This document shows, piece after piece, positions 1 through 11,300 of a DNA stretch of 64,000 bases. This DNA is from Amoebidium appalachense (lineage: Eukaryota > Ichthyosporea), in assembly GCA_963693365.1 (NCBI GenBank), contig CAVNZM010000015.1:5766001-5830000 (forward strand), in the 5' to 3' direction. How positions within the stretch are numbered: the stretch's first letter is position 1; each line of letters starts with the position of its first letter. Position numbers and translations under genes: made by a program. Below the pieces are notes generated by a model that saw only the letters and a program-made list of their open reading frames with translations, did no database searches and had not been told where the DNA came from.

Positions 1-145
1 GTGCACGTGCATGCCCTGGCTGTGCACGTGCATGCCCTGGCTGTGTGCACGTGCATGCCCTGGCTGTGCACGTGCATGCCCTGACTGTGCACGTGCATGC
101 CCTGGCTGTGTGCACGTGCATGCCCTGACTGTGTATTCCTATAAG
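1..145 (+). repeat. Intronic GCATGCCCTGGCTGT minisatellite
   Basis: Degenerate copies of a GCATGCCCTGGCTGTGCACGT-like unit run from the window edge to the acceptor AG at 144-145. They form the end of an intron of the PARP-E2 gene. The unit resembles the larger array at 1252-2630 of the same gene. Confidence 0.8.
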
Positions 146-3100
146 GTGGTCGAGCTGCTACTGAACATGATGCTGGCTGCTGCAACAGAGCACGTCAACT
201 CCCAGGCCAATTTGCCTGTCAGGCTGCCTGTATGTGCATGTGCATGCACCCCCCCCTCATGCAGCCAAACAACCTAAGCTAAGTGTTGGTGTATGCAGCG
301 TGTGGCCAAGGATCTTGGGCCGAGGGACTATGTTGATCTGCTGCAGCGTATGCCCCCAGTGCAGGACATGCGGGGTTGGCTGCTGCAGGGAAAGTCCCTA
401 TCCCAGGTAGTGCAACCCCCCCCCCCCCCCCCCCCTCCCCCACAGGCACAGGCAAGAGGCTGCATGCTTACGGGGCGAGTCAGGAGCTGAACCGGATCGA
501 CAGTGGGCTGTACCCGGTGCTGCGCTATGCCGTCAGCAGTAACCGCACCCACCTCAAGCTGCTGCCCGACACCCATGGCCTTATGGCGGTATGTGCATGC
601 TGGCCTGGGCCTGGCTATGTACACCAAGTACTAATGGGCCCCTGCAGCTCACAGACAACCCCCCTGGCTACTACGGTGGCGGCTACGCTGCAGGCCACTA
701 CGGCCGCCCAGGTACGGCCCAGGGCACGGCCAGGCAGTTTCTGGTCGTTAGCGGCACCCCTGAGAAGGAGGCTAGGTTCCGGGCGGCTGCAAGAGAGGCC
801 AGGACAAGCGGTGGGGGTGGGGATTGGGGGATTTGGGGGGGGGGGGGGGGGGGGGGGGACGCGCTGGCTAACTGGCGCACACAGGGGGCACAGGCACGTT
901 CTTTGCATTCCACGGCAGCAGGTGCAAAAACTGGCACTCCATCATGCGCACAGGTGGGTGTTGTGAGGTGGTCAGGCTGGCTGGGGCTGAGCCTAATGTG
1001 CATTGCAGGGCTCAACTTTAGGGATATCGTCAATGGCCGGGCATACGGTAACGGCATCTACATGGCCCCTGACTTGCAGACCTCCACGAGCTACTCAAGC
1101 AGTGTGGATGCAAAGGGCAACCGGGTAGGTAGGGCACATGGGCCATGCCCTTGTGTCCTTGCATGCACACTGACACTACCTGGGTGGCAGTACGTGGCCG
1201 TGTGCGAGGTGGTCGACCGCAAGAAAGAGTTCGTCTCACAGGTGCATGCCTTAAACTGACTGTGTGCATGTACCGACTGTGTGCATGCACTGACTGTGTG
1301 CACGTGCTGACTGTGTGCATGCACTGACTGTGTGCATGCACTGGCTGTGTGCATGTGCTGACTGTGTGCATGTGCTGACTGTGTGCATGTGAGTCGACTG
1401 TGTGCATGTGAGTCGACTGTGTGCATGTGCTGACTGTGTGCACGTGCTGACTGTGTGCATGCACTGACTGTGTGCATGCACTGACTGTGTGCATGCACTG
1501 ACTGTGTGCATGCACTGGCTGTGTGCATGTGCTGACTGTGTGCATGTGCTGACTGTGTACGTGTGCTGACTGGGTGCATGCACTGGCTGTGTGCATGTGC
1601 TGACTGTGTGCATGTGCTGACTGTGTGCATGTGCTGACTGGGTGCATGCACTGGCTGTGTGCATGTGCTGGCTGTGTGCATGTGCTGACTGTGTGCATGT
1701 GCTGACTGGGTGCATGTACTGGCTGTGTGCATGTGCTGACTGGGTGCATGCACTGGCTGGGTGCATGCACTGACTGTGTGCATGTGCTGACTGTGTGCAT
1801 GCACTGGCTGGGTGCATGCACTGGCTGGGTGCATGTGCTGACTGGGTGCAACCACTGGCTGTGTGCAACCACTGGCTGTGTGCAACCACTGGCTGTGTGC
1901 ATGCACTGGCTGGGTGCATGTGCTGACTGGGTGCAACCACTGGCTGTGTGCAACCACTGGCTGTGTGCATGCACTGGCTGTGTGCATGCACTGGCTGTGT
2001 GCATGCACTGGCTGGGTGCATGCACTGGCTGGGTGCATGCACTGGCTGTGTGCATGCACTGACTGTGTGCATGCACTGACTGGGTGCATGCACTGGCTGT
2101 GTGCATGCACTGGCTGTGTGCATGCACTGACTGGGTGCATGTGCTGACTGGGTGCATGCACTGGCTGTGTGCAACCACTGGCTGTGTGCATGCACTGGCT
2201 GTGTGCATGCACTGGCTGTGTGCATGCACTGGCTGTGTGCATGCACTGGCTGGGTGCATGCACTGGCTGTGTGCATGCACTGACTGTGTGCATGTGCTGA
2301 CTGTGTCATGCACTGACTGGGTGCATGCACTGACTGGGTGCATGCACTGGCTGGGTGCATGCACTGGCTGTGTGCATGCACTGGCTGTGTGCATGCGCTG
2401 ACTGTGTGCATGCGCTGGCTGTGTGCATGCGCTGGCTGTGTGCATGCACTGGCTGTGTGCATGTGCTGGCTGTGTGCATGTGCTGACTGTGTGCATGCAC
2501 TGGCTGTGTGCATGTGCTGACTGTGTGCATGTGCTGGCTGTGTGCATGCACTGGCTGTGTGCATGTGCTGGCTGTGTGCATGCACTGGCTGTGTGCATGT
2601 GCTGGCTGTGTGCATGTGCTGACCCCTGGCCCCGTGACCCATAGAACCCGTACTATGTGGTGAGCGAGGTGGATTGGGTGCAAGTGCGCTACCTGCTGGT
2701 CATCCCGGTATACCCCCTTGCATACAGCCTCCCCCAGCTATCTACGCACGTGCATGCATGGCCTGCCCACCAAGCCACTTGCCTGGCATTCACACACATC
2801 CGTGCATAGCCAACCCGAATCCATAAACCCTACACTGCTGTTGTGTAGGTGCTGGTTGTTGAGGCCCATGTACACACCCTGCCAGGCCATTGACCATGTG
2901 CACGTGCAGGGGCACAAGCAGGCCACGGTCAATCTGCAGGTGGCGGCTGCAGGAGCCGGTCAGATTGCCCCCTCCATCCGCCCACACAGCCCCACCAGTG
3001 AGGCCTCCCGCCTGCTGCTGCCCCTGCCCGTGCCCACTGGTACGTGCCCCTGCACGTCTGTGCCCCTGTACGGGTGCCCCTGTACGTCCCTGCATGTGCC

Positions 3101-6100
3101 CCCCGTCATGTGCTCCTATACGTGTGTGCCCCTGCGTGTGCCCCCTGGTACGTGCCCTTGCTTATGCTCCCTAGTACGTGTCCCTGTGTGCCCCGGCCTA
3201 CGTGCCCATGTACGTGTGTGCCCCGGTGCCCCTGGCTGTGCCCCCCAGTACGTGCCCCTGTGTGCGTTTGGCTCTGGCGGGCATGAGCAGATGCAAGCTT
3301 TGTGTACAAGGGGCATTGCCGGCACAGGCAACCTGGTGGTGGCCAAGGGCACTGACTGACACGGTTGCAGGCCACACGTGCGACATGACGCTGGAGGACA
3401 TGGGCACGCTGATAATGGACTCGGACGGAGAGAGTGCCCCTGCAGAAGTACACATCCCTCCGTATCCCCCCCTTCCCCTCCCCCCCCCCCCCCCCCCCCC
3501 CCACCACCACCACCAAACATGCCCCCCTCCCCCCCCCACCCCCCCCCTCCGGCCCCCTCCCGCCCTTCCCACCTGTCCTCACCTCACCCCCCCTGTTTTT
3601 CGTGTGTTGTCAGCAAGGCAATAGCTAGGCGCAGGTGCTGACACTGAGGGGAATAGGAGTCTGAGCAGAGCGAGGATGACTATGAGCTGGATGAAGAGAT
3701 GCCCCCACCAGAGAGGATGTACGTGCCACAGGCACGCGGATACATGCGCATATATAGCCGTGCACGGTTGCCTGTGCATGCACACACACACAGGCACGCG
3801 GATACATGCGCATATATGGCCGTGCACGGTTGCCTGTGCATGCACACACACACAGGCACGCGGATACATGTGCATATATGGCCGTGCACGGTTGCCTGCG
3901 CATGCACACACACACAGGCACGCGGATACATGTGCATATATGGCCGTGCACGGTTGCCTGTGCATGCACACACACACAGGCACGCGGATACATGCGCATA
4001 TATGGCCGTGCACGGTTGCCTGTAACCGTGCACGGTAACCGTGCACGGCCAGGCACACGGGCATGTACACGTATGCACACACAGGCACATGGGCACACGG
4101 GCATGCACACACATACTCGTACACATCTACACATGGGCATGCACATAAGCACACAGTAAGGTGTGCATATGCACATACACACAGGCACCCGGGCACCTGG
4201 GCATATGCACACAAAAACATACATATGGACACGTGGGTATGAACATAGGCACAGGATACATGTGCATGCATATACATACACAGGCACACACGCACACAAT
4301 CATGCACACGTATACACAGGAACGCAGGCACACGGGCATGCACACACATACACCGGCACACACGCACACGGATACCTGTGCACACACATACACAGGCACA
4401 CACGCACACCGATTACCTATGCACACACACACACAGGCACAAGGGCACATGGGCATGCTCACACGTGCACATCTGCATGTAACACTGCATGCACACACAC
4501 ATGCACCTGTGCTTGCACGTGCAGGTCAACGGGCACATACCGGCACGACTCTGGGTGATTGCAGTGTAAATGCAGGAGCATGGGGCCACACATAGGCCAA
4601 AATGGCCTTATGGCCAGTCAGCCTGTCACGTGTGCCTGTATCTGGGATGTGAGCACTAATAAGTGGGGGTGAAGCAGCCGGCTGGACGAGGAGGAGAATG
4701 AAGAGCATGCCGCCATCCCGGTACGTGCCTGTGCCCTGTTAACAGGGTGTGCACGGTGCTCACTTTGTTTTGCTACAGGTGGTGGACTACAGCACGCCGC
4801 AGGCCACCAAGGCGCTGCAGCAGCAGCTCAAGATCGTGCACAGGGACATGCAGGCCACAGCACCCACTGACCGCCACTACACCATGGACACAAGCAGTGT
4901 GGATAACCACTACAGGTGGAGGGTCAACCTCGTAAACTTCGAGTACGTGCACCACCACCACCAGCAGCATGCATGCATGTGCACTCTCATAAGCTCACGC
5001 GTGTCTGTGCACCTGTTTTGTATGTACATTAGCAACGGTAATTCCCAGCAACCTGACTTCAAGTACGTGCATGCACACCCTTTGCCACATGCATACATAT
5101 GCAATCATATACTCACTCACACATGTGCACATAGCTTCATGCACCTTAGCAACGGTAAATCGTAGCAGCCTGGGGCAACCTCATGATTGGGACACACCAC
5201 ATGTGGTTGCAGGCAGGTTTTCAGCGCACGGTCACGCTTGGTGTGCGTATGCACCTTGCCACCCACCCATGTGCCTGTGTGTGTGCATGTGTGCTGGCTG
5301 ACTGTGTGCACAGTGCCAGCCTGCCCCTAGCACGTGAGCTGCAGCAGCACGGGTACAGGGGGGTGGAGCTGGAGCTGCGGTTTGCACCCAACTACCCCTT
5401 CACCCCCCCCTTTGTGCGCATCATCAGGCCTAGGTTCATGCAGCACATCCACGGGTACCTCCCCCCCCCTCCCCCTCCCCCCCCCCCCCCCCCCCCCCCC
5501 CCCCACCCCCCCCCCACCCCCCCGGATGATGGGCTTTGTTCAAGTGTCTTTGCCTGCACACTTAAATTGTTTGATTTCGGGTTTCTCATTTTTGTGACGT
5601 TTTATGGTTGTCCTTTGGTGGCTCCTCCAGATTCCCAACCCTCTAACGCATACATTATCCCCCCCCCCTCCCCCCCCCCCCCCCCCCCACCCCCTACCCC
5701 CCCCCCCCATCCCCCCCCCCCCGCGCCCCCGCGCCCCCTCCACCTACTCTCTTCCTGCCCCAGCACCAGCACTGCACCTCCTTTCCACACTTTTGTGTGC
5801 ATGTGCTATGTATGCATGGTATTGTGTGTGTGCTGAGCTATGGCCCATGGGGGGATGCAGGGGGGAGGCAATGTGACACGGGGGGGCTCCATCTGCATGG
5901 ACCTGCTGACGGACCAGGCATGGTCCCCGGTCTACACTATCCCTGCTGTGCTGCTGCAGGTGTGGCTGAGAGATGTTTGCTTGCTTAGGCCCTGGGGGTA
6001 CCATTGATACCCTTGTCTGTGTAGGGGGGGGTAGTGTTTGTAGTATGTGTGTGTGTGGTGGTGGTGGGTGGGGGGGATAGGGGAGTGTAGTGTTCGTGTG

Positions 6101-6384
6101 TGTTTGAGGGGTGGGGGGTTGTAATGTTTGTGTGCGTGTGTGATGGCACCGGGGGGAGGGGGAGGGAGGGGAAGGTAGTGGTTTTAGTGGTTGGAGGATT
6201 GTATGGTGACGTGTGGGCATTGCAGATCAAGATGGCACTGAGTGACACGGAGAGGCCAGCCAGACTCAACAGTGACCACGGCACAGCATATGGGGTGGGG
6301 GAGGCAGTGGAGGCATTCAGAATCGTGGCTAGGGACCATGGTTGGCCTGTGCCTAAGGACTTCCTTCAATACTTCACTGAGTGA
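146..6384 (+). CDS. PARP catalytic domain fused to UBE2Q-like E2 ubiquitin-conjugating domain (5' partial)
   Basis: Multi-exon gene whose 5' end lies left of the window. Exons read as 146-229, 299-406, 446-588, 648-810, 894-953, 1009-1124, 1191-1241, 2645-2707, 2886-3039, 3371-3447, 3657-3718, 4678-4720, 4779-4942, 5314-5454, 5861-5959 and 6226-6384 (TGA). The first half resembles the PARP6/PARP8 ART fold: KEARFR-like segment, FAFHGS (NAD-binding His), AYGNGIYMAP (Tyr) and NPYYVVSEVDWVQVRYLL. The Glu expected after the Asn in poly-ADP-ribosylating PARPs appears to be Pro, which suggests mono-ADP-ribosylation. An acidic linker (3371-4720) leads to an E2 fold with HGYRGVELELRF, NYPFTPPF and GGSICMDLL, where Cys is the likely thioester residue. 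Reading phases agree at nearly all junctions. They fail at 406/446, and at 5454/5861, where one extra G in a G run would fix the frame. E2-PARP fusions are known in fungi, from memory. Confidence 0.85.
1252..2630 (+). repeat. 17-bp intronic minisatellite, about 80 copies
   Basis: A unit close to CTGACTGTGTGCATGCA is repeated head to tail through almost the whole intron between the exons ending at 1241 and starting at 2645. Variants change GAC/GGC, GTGTG/GGGTG and CATGCA/CATGTG or CAACCA. Because 17 is not a multiple of three and stop codons are rare in the unit, long open frames appear on both strands. These are repeat artefacts, not genes. Confidence 0.95.
3034..3260 (+). repeat. Degenerate GTACGTGCCCCTG intronic repeats
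   Basis: The intron after 3039 starts GTACGTGCCCCTG and then repeats diverged copies (TGTACGTCCC, CGTGTGTGCCCCTG, GTACGTGCCC). The repeat looks like an expansion of its own donor sequence. Confidence 0.6.
3730..4040 (+). repeat. 62-bp intronic tandem repeat, about five copies
   Basis: Units start GGCACGCGGATACATG and end in a CACACACA run, with a period near 62 bp. They lie in the intron 3719-4677 of the PARP-E2 gene. The rest of that intron (4040-4520) is CA/CATG-rich low-complexity sequence. Confidence 0.85.
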
Positions 6385-6445
6385 CTGCATGCACACACAG
6401 TGCACCACACCATATGCACATCTGAACACAGTGCCAGGTGACTTG

Positions 6446-6451
6446 ATTAAA
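6446..6451 (+). terminator. Candidate polyadenylation signal of the PARP-E2 gene
   Basis: ATTAAA lies 62 bp after the stop codon at 6384, and AT-rich sequence follows. No AATAAA is seen closer to the stop. Confidence 0.35.
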
Positions 6452-6850
6452 GTTTGTTATGTTGCCAGTTTGAATGTGACGCTACAACTGCTACTGATGG
6501 ATATAATGCATGTAAGCCATGATTAATATCGTAATTACGCCTACATATTAAAACGCGCACATGGGCTGGATCCCGTTTATGTTTATTGCACTATTTACTA
6601 TGCGAATGTTGTGCTCTTTTATTGTTAATTTTTATCTTTTTTTGTACTTGTACCTGGTATATTTATCCAAATACAGAAGCGCACACGCACATCCCATTGG
6701 ACAGTGATTTAACTTCAAGCAATAGAGTATGACAGCAATTTCTAGCCCTGGTGGTTGTCGGAATATCTAAACGTATGTGCATGGGTTCCAACGCTACCAA
6801 ATCAAAGCGACCCCCCACCAACCACCACCACCACGAACACACACACACAG

Positions 6851-7650
6851 GGTTTTTTACCTCGAAGGATATATATCCAGTGATGCACTAGCTAGGAATG
6901 AAATCCGGATCGACAGAGTAGAGAGAGACGCATTCATGCTGAGATGCCCTAGACTAGATCCGCTCGTAGAAAGAAATGTGAACGTAGGCCATTGCAATTG
7001 TGTGTGTGAATGTGCGCACAGCGGTGTGCACACGTGTAATTACATGTACATTCCTTTGTCTGTGTGTGTGCACATGTAAATGCCTGGTACATGTGGTGTG
7101 TGCATGCATATCTTTGGATGTGTGTTGGGGAGGCGATGTTAGGGGGGGGGGGGGGGGGGGGGGGAGGCCGGGGGAGGGGGTAGGGAAGGGAGATGAGGAG
7201 TTGGGGGGAGGGGGGAGGGGGGAGGGGGGAGGAATCCTCTGAACCACTGGGGTGTGGGTGTGGTCAGCTGGGACGTTCTCCAGAGGCCCGGGGGGGGGGG
7301 GGGGGGGGGGGGGGATGTACAGTTTTTGCTTGAATGGAACATCTACTGATGGTCAGATTACTTTTTACATTGGCAAGGCCATGCAGTGCATAACCGATCA
7401 CAAAAAAACAAAAAAAAAACCACAGAAAGAGACTCGTGACCAGCACGGGGTATGTGTGTTAAAACCAAAGGATTGTACACCTGTGTCATATGCACAGGGA
7501 AAGGGTGGCTGGAGGGTTAAAAAGAAATGGAATTTAAAGAGAATATGCTGCTCCGATAGTCAATACATGTCTTTTGTACAGAACGAGGCGAAGCCATGCA
7601 CATGCGATACACTGTTCCCATCGGGTATTCAAAACACAGGCAGAGAATGA
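6851..7650 (+). CDS. Weak candidate small gene, unrecognised product
   Basis: Two open blocks could be exons. Block 6851-6977 follows a CACACACAG acceptor and ends before a GTGAACG donor-like site. It encodes a charged segment (YLEGYISSDALARNE, then IRIDRVERDAF). Block 7323-7650 is a Cys- and Lys-containing open frame ending in TGA that overlaps an AATAAA motif, as a real 3' end might. The phases of the two blocks do not match as drawn, and long G runs at 7142-7164 and 7290-7314 lie between them, so an indel could be hidden. I recognise no domain. The blocks may instead be chance frames in the 3' flank between two convergent genes. Confidence 0.22.
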
Positions 7651-7682
7651 ATAAAAATGTGTACTTGCGCGTTACTCAGGCT

Positions 7683-7760
7683 ACCCCCCCCCCCCCCCCC
7701 CCCCCATATATATATATATATATATATATAAATCAATAAATAAATAAATAAACATAAACA
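7683..7760. repeat. Poly-C, (AT)n and (AATA)n simple repeats
   Basis: About 23 C are followed by an AT run and then TAAA/AAAT repeats. The stretch lies in the intergenic region between the PARP-E2 and SLC4 genes. No gene is seen between 7660 and 8397 apart from these repeats. Confidence 0.9.
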
Positions 7761-8018
7761 AAAGAAAATCGAACCTATCCTTTAAACCCTATTACATTTT
7801 GTGTGTGAAAAGAAAGTAGAATGCTTGCTCAAACCAGGTTTTAATTTACACAGCCATTCAAAAAGCAACCAGGTATAGACACATTCGCATTGTGCGCTTA
7901 AATAGTATCTCGGGTGTGTGCATGCAGGACGCACAAATCGAGACACACACGCCTACCTGCAGGGCACCAGTATGCTCATGTGTGTGCAGGCCTGTGTGTA
8001 TATACACGCAATTGTACG

Positions 8019-8130
<112 letters not shown>

Positions 8131-8397
8131 GTTTGCGTTCACGCGCGTGCGCATGAATGTGACAGTGCTTTTCAAGTGTTTGTACATGTGTGTGTGTGCA
8201 CACGTATGTTTTTGTACAAATGCCTGTGTGTGCATGTCATGTGTGTGCCAGAGTGTCTGTGGGTGTGCGCTTGCCATGTGCTCGTAAGTGAGCAAGACAG
8301 CTCGAGCATGCACCATCACCACCCTACGTGCCAAGCCCTCAACATACACACCCACATAACTTTCCTTCGTTCACATTCCGGAACACCCCAGATGGTT

Positions 8398-11300
8398 CTA
8401 TTCGTCGTCAGGGTCATCGTTTGCTGTCAGGGCCACCAGTTCTCTCTGCGTGAAGTAGCGGGGCAGCAGGGCTGTGCGGATGGGCACAAACAGTGCAACC
8501 ACCAGTGGAAACAGCAGGCCGGCATTGAAGGTGGTGCTGCCCAGGTAGAAGTTGGCCTGCAGGCAGGGGGTTAGATGGGGTGTGTGTGGCCATGCTTAAA
8601 GGTGTGTTGTATGGGGTGTATGTAGCTAGAAAGGGATGTGATGCATAAACCATGCCATGAACGGGTAGTGGTTGTGGTGTACAGGAACCAAAAAGTAATG
8701 TCGATCAGGATTATGCTTTAAAGGGGGTATTGATTAGCGGTGCATTGCATACCCAAAAGTATGTTCGGTGTGGTGCATTGTAGCCACCAAGGGGCACAGG
8801 GCGTGTGAGGGAACGGATAGACGTGAATGGGAGAAGTAGCGGTGTATAGGTCAAATGGGTTGGTGGTGGTGTGCTGTGCGTGTATGCATGTGTGCCAAAA
8901 CGCTGCCCCGATTATTCCCCTTGCTCCTTTTCGGCCTCCACCTCATCCGCCCAACCAAAAAAAGCGATTTAAACAAAATTATGACACATTTGCAGGCAAA
9001 AACTGCACGCAACAAGCAAGCAAGCAAACACATGTCAGGGGACCACAAACCTTGACAAACCACAGCACGATCAGCAGCACCAGCTGGATGGCCGTGTACA
9101 CGTGTACCCATCTGGAAGCTACCAGACGGAGCACGTGGCTGGGGGGGTACTTCTCTGCCTGGGTTGGGGGGTGAGGGGGGTTAGGGGGTGGGCGGTGGGG
9201 GGCAGCCAAACTCACCAAGGTAAGAGAGCCTCGTTGCACAGAGGGTCCTTTCCAACCCCCCCCCCCCCCCCCCCCCCCCCTCCCCCAAAACACACACACA
9301 CACACACACCTCCCACCGTCAGCTGTGTTGATATCATTGCACATGCGTCAAGGCGCACTAACGTGCAGAAAACTAAACCTCTCGTTGAAGGAATCTAGCG
9401 TGCAGGTGCATGCCTGTGTGTGGGCTGAGATTGGGGGCGTGCCCATGTCTGTCCTTTACTCTTGCCTGTGTGTCTATCATGTGAATTGTGTGTGTGTCTG
9501 TCTGTGTCAATGTGTGCGTGCATGTGTATGTGTGCCTCTCTCTCTCACTCAGTGCCCCCCCCCCCCCCCCCCCCCCCCCCATTTTGTGTGTGTGTGTGCG
9601 CGTATCTGTGTGTCTGTGTGTGTGGTGAGGGGCATGTACCTGTGTGAAGACCAGTAGAAGTCTGTCCCACATGTGGTTGCCCTGCAGGGGGGCCATGCCT
9701 ATATATAGAAAGAACCCCCAGAGCACCCCCAGGGGCACCACCCCCAGCACCTTTGCAATGGGCACCGTCAGCCCTATGAGGATGTGAGTTACAAGCCCAG
9801 TCCAGCGCGTCTCACGTGATCGAACCACTCGGGTGTAGCTGGGGGGGGGATGAGTGTGAGTGTGGTGGCTAGGTGGGTTGCAAGCAGGGGGAGAGGGCAG
9901 GGAGGGCTTGTGGCCTCACCCTGTAACAGCGAGCAATAAACAGATGCTGGAGCAAACAGAATGGAGAAAATAAAGTTTCGGAGAGGGAGGGGGGGGGAGG
10001 GGGGGGGGGGGGGGGGGTGCGTGTGTGTGTACGTGTGTGCGTGTGTGGGGAGGGGGGGCAGGGAAGGGGGGGGGGGGGGGGGGGGTGCTGCTAATAGTTC
10101 AAAGTGCCTGTCGTTTGCATGTGTGCCAATGTGTGCATGTGTGCCATTGTACACGTGCATGCATGCTATGCGTAAGTGCACGTGCATGCATGCCATGTGT
10201 AAGTGCACGTGCATGCATGCTATGCCTAAGTGCACGTGCATGCATGCTATGCGTAAGTGCACGTGCATGCATGCTATGCCTAAGTGCACGTATGCACCAC
10301 CACCTAGGGACACCTACACCCTTCCATGCACGTGCACATCGACCCTGTCTGCCAGCTGCAACACATGCATTGGGCTCTGCGGCAGTGCACCGTGGGCAAA
10401 GGGCAGGCCCAGCAGGGAGCAGGGCAGAAGGAGAAGGGCTACCACAAAGAGGTCCAGATCATAGCCAGTGCCTAGGGGAAAAAACAATGGACCATATGGT
10501 CAGTCGCATAAAAGATTTTGCCACATTCCATCCCCCCCCCCCCCCCCCCCCTGGACACACACACACACACAAACACAAATTTGCCTCTCCCTTCATCACC
10601 ACTCCGTCGACAGATCACTACCGACCCTCCCCCCTCCCCCTTGACAACATACACCCACCTACCCATCTACCGCTCCCTTTATGAAAACACCTTACAAAAA
10701 ACCCCCTCCCCCCCCCCCCCTCCCCCCCCCCCCCCTTTCAAATGCACGGTTGCACACACCCTTTCTCAGACGGTTTGCTGGCTTAGCGACCAGCATTGAG
10801 CTGATGTTCTGATCCAGCACAAACAGTGTGCTCAGTAGCAGGGCAGGAACACAGGCCAGCACCATGGCCCAGCTAGGCAGCGTGCTGAGGGGCACCAGCC
10901 AACTGCGCCCACTGGATGTAGTCAGCCCCACACTGCTGGGTACCTGGGGGGGGGGGGGAGTGAGGGGGAGGGGGGGGGGAGAGGGTTAGGAGCCATAGAC
11001 ACACGCGCAGTGGTGTGCAAAAGCACACACAGGGGCAGAAAAACAGAGGGATTTGGGACAAAAAAGAGGGATCGAAGGGAAGGGGGGGGAGGGGGGGGGG
11101 GGGGGTTCGGAGAGTGGGTGGTGGTGAGAGTGGTGGTGGCGGTGGCGGTGGCGGTGTGACGGGTGAAGGGTGTGTGTGGTGGTGGTGGTGGTGCCGGGGG
11201 GGGGGGGAGGGGGGGAGGATTTAGCATTGCAGGGTACAAAGGAGACGTCACGGATGGACAACTGAAGGCAAATCTTTGGGGGGGGGGGGGTGATGTATGC

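Noticed and set aside
1252-2630. CRISPR-like regular array
   Set aside because: There are no unique spacers; units are contiguous and the context is a eukaryotic intron.
1030-2683. Open frames of up to 522 codons on both strands, rich in His-Thr-Cys-Ala-Ser
   Set aside because: They are translations of the 17-bp minisatellite in an intron. Several frames are open at once and the protein is purely periodic.
3579-4558. His/Cys-rich frames in the 3.6-4.5 kb region
   Set aside because: Intronic 62-bp and CA-rich repeats of the PARP-E2 gene.
5392-5802. Poly-Pro or poly-Gly proteins around homopolymer runs
   Set aside because: Frames exist only because C or G runs contain no stop codons. They overlap the spliced E2 gene.
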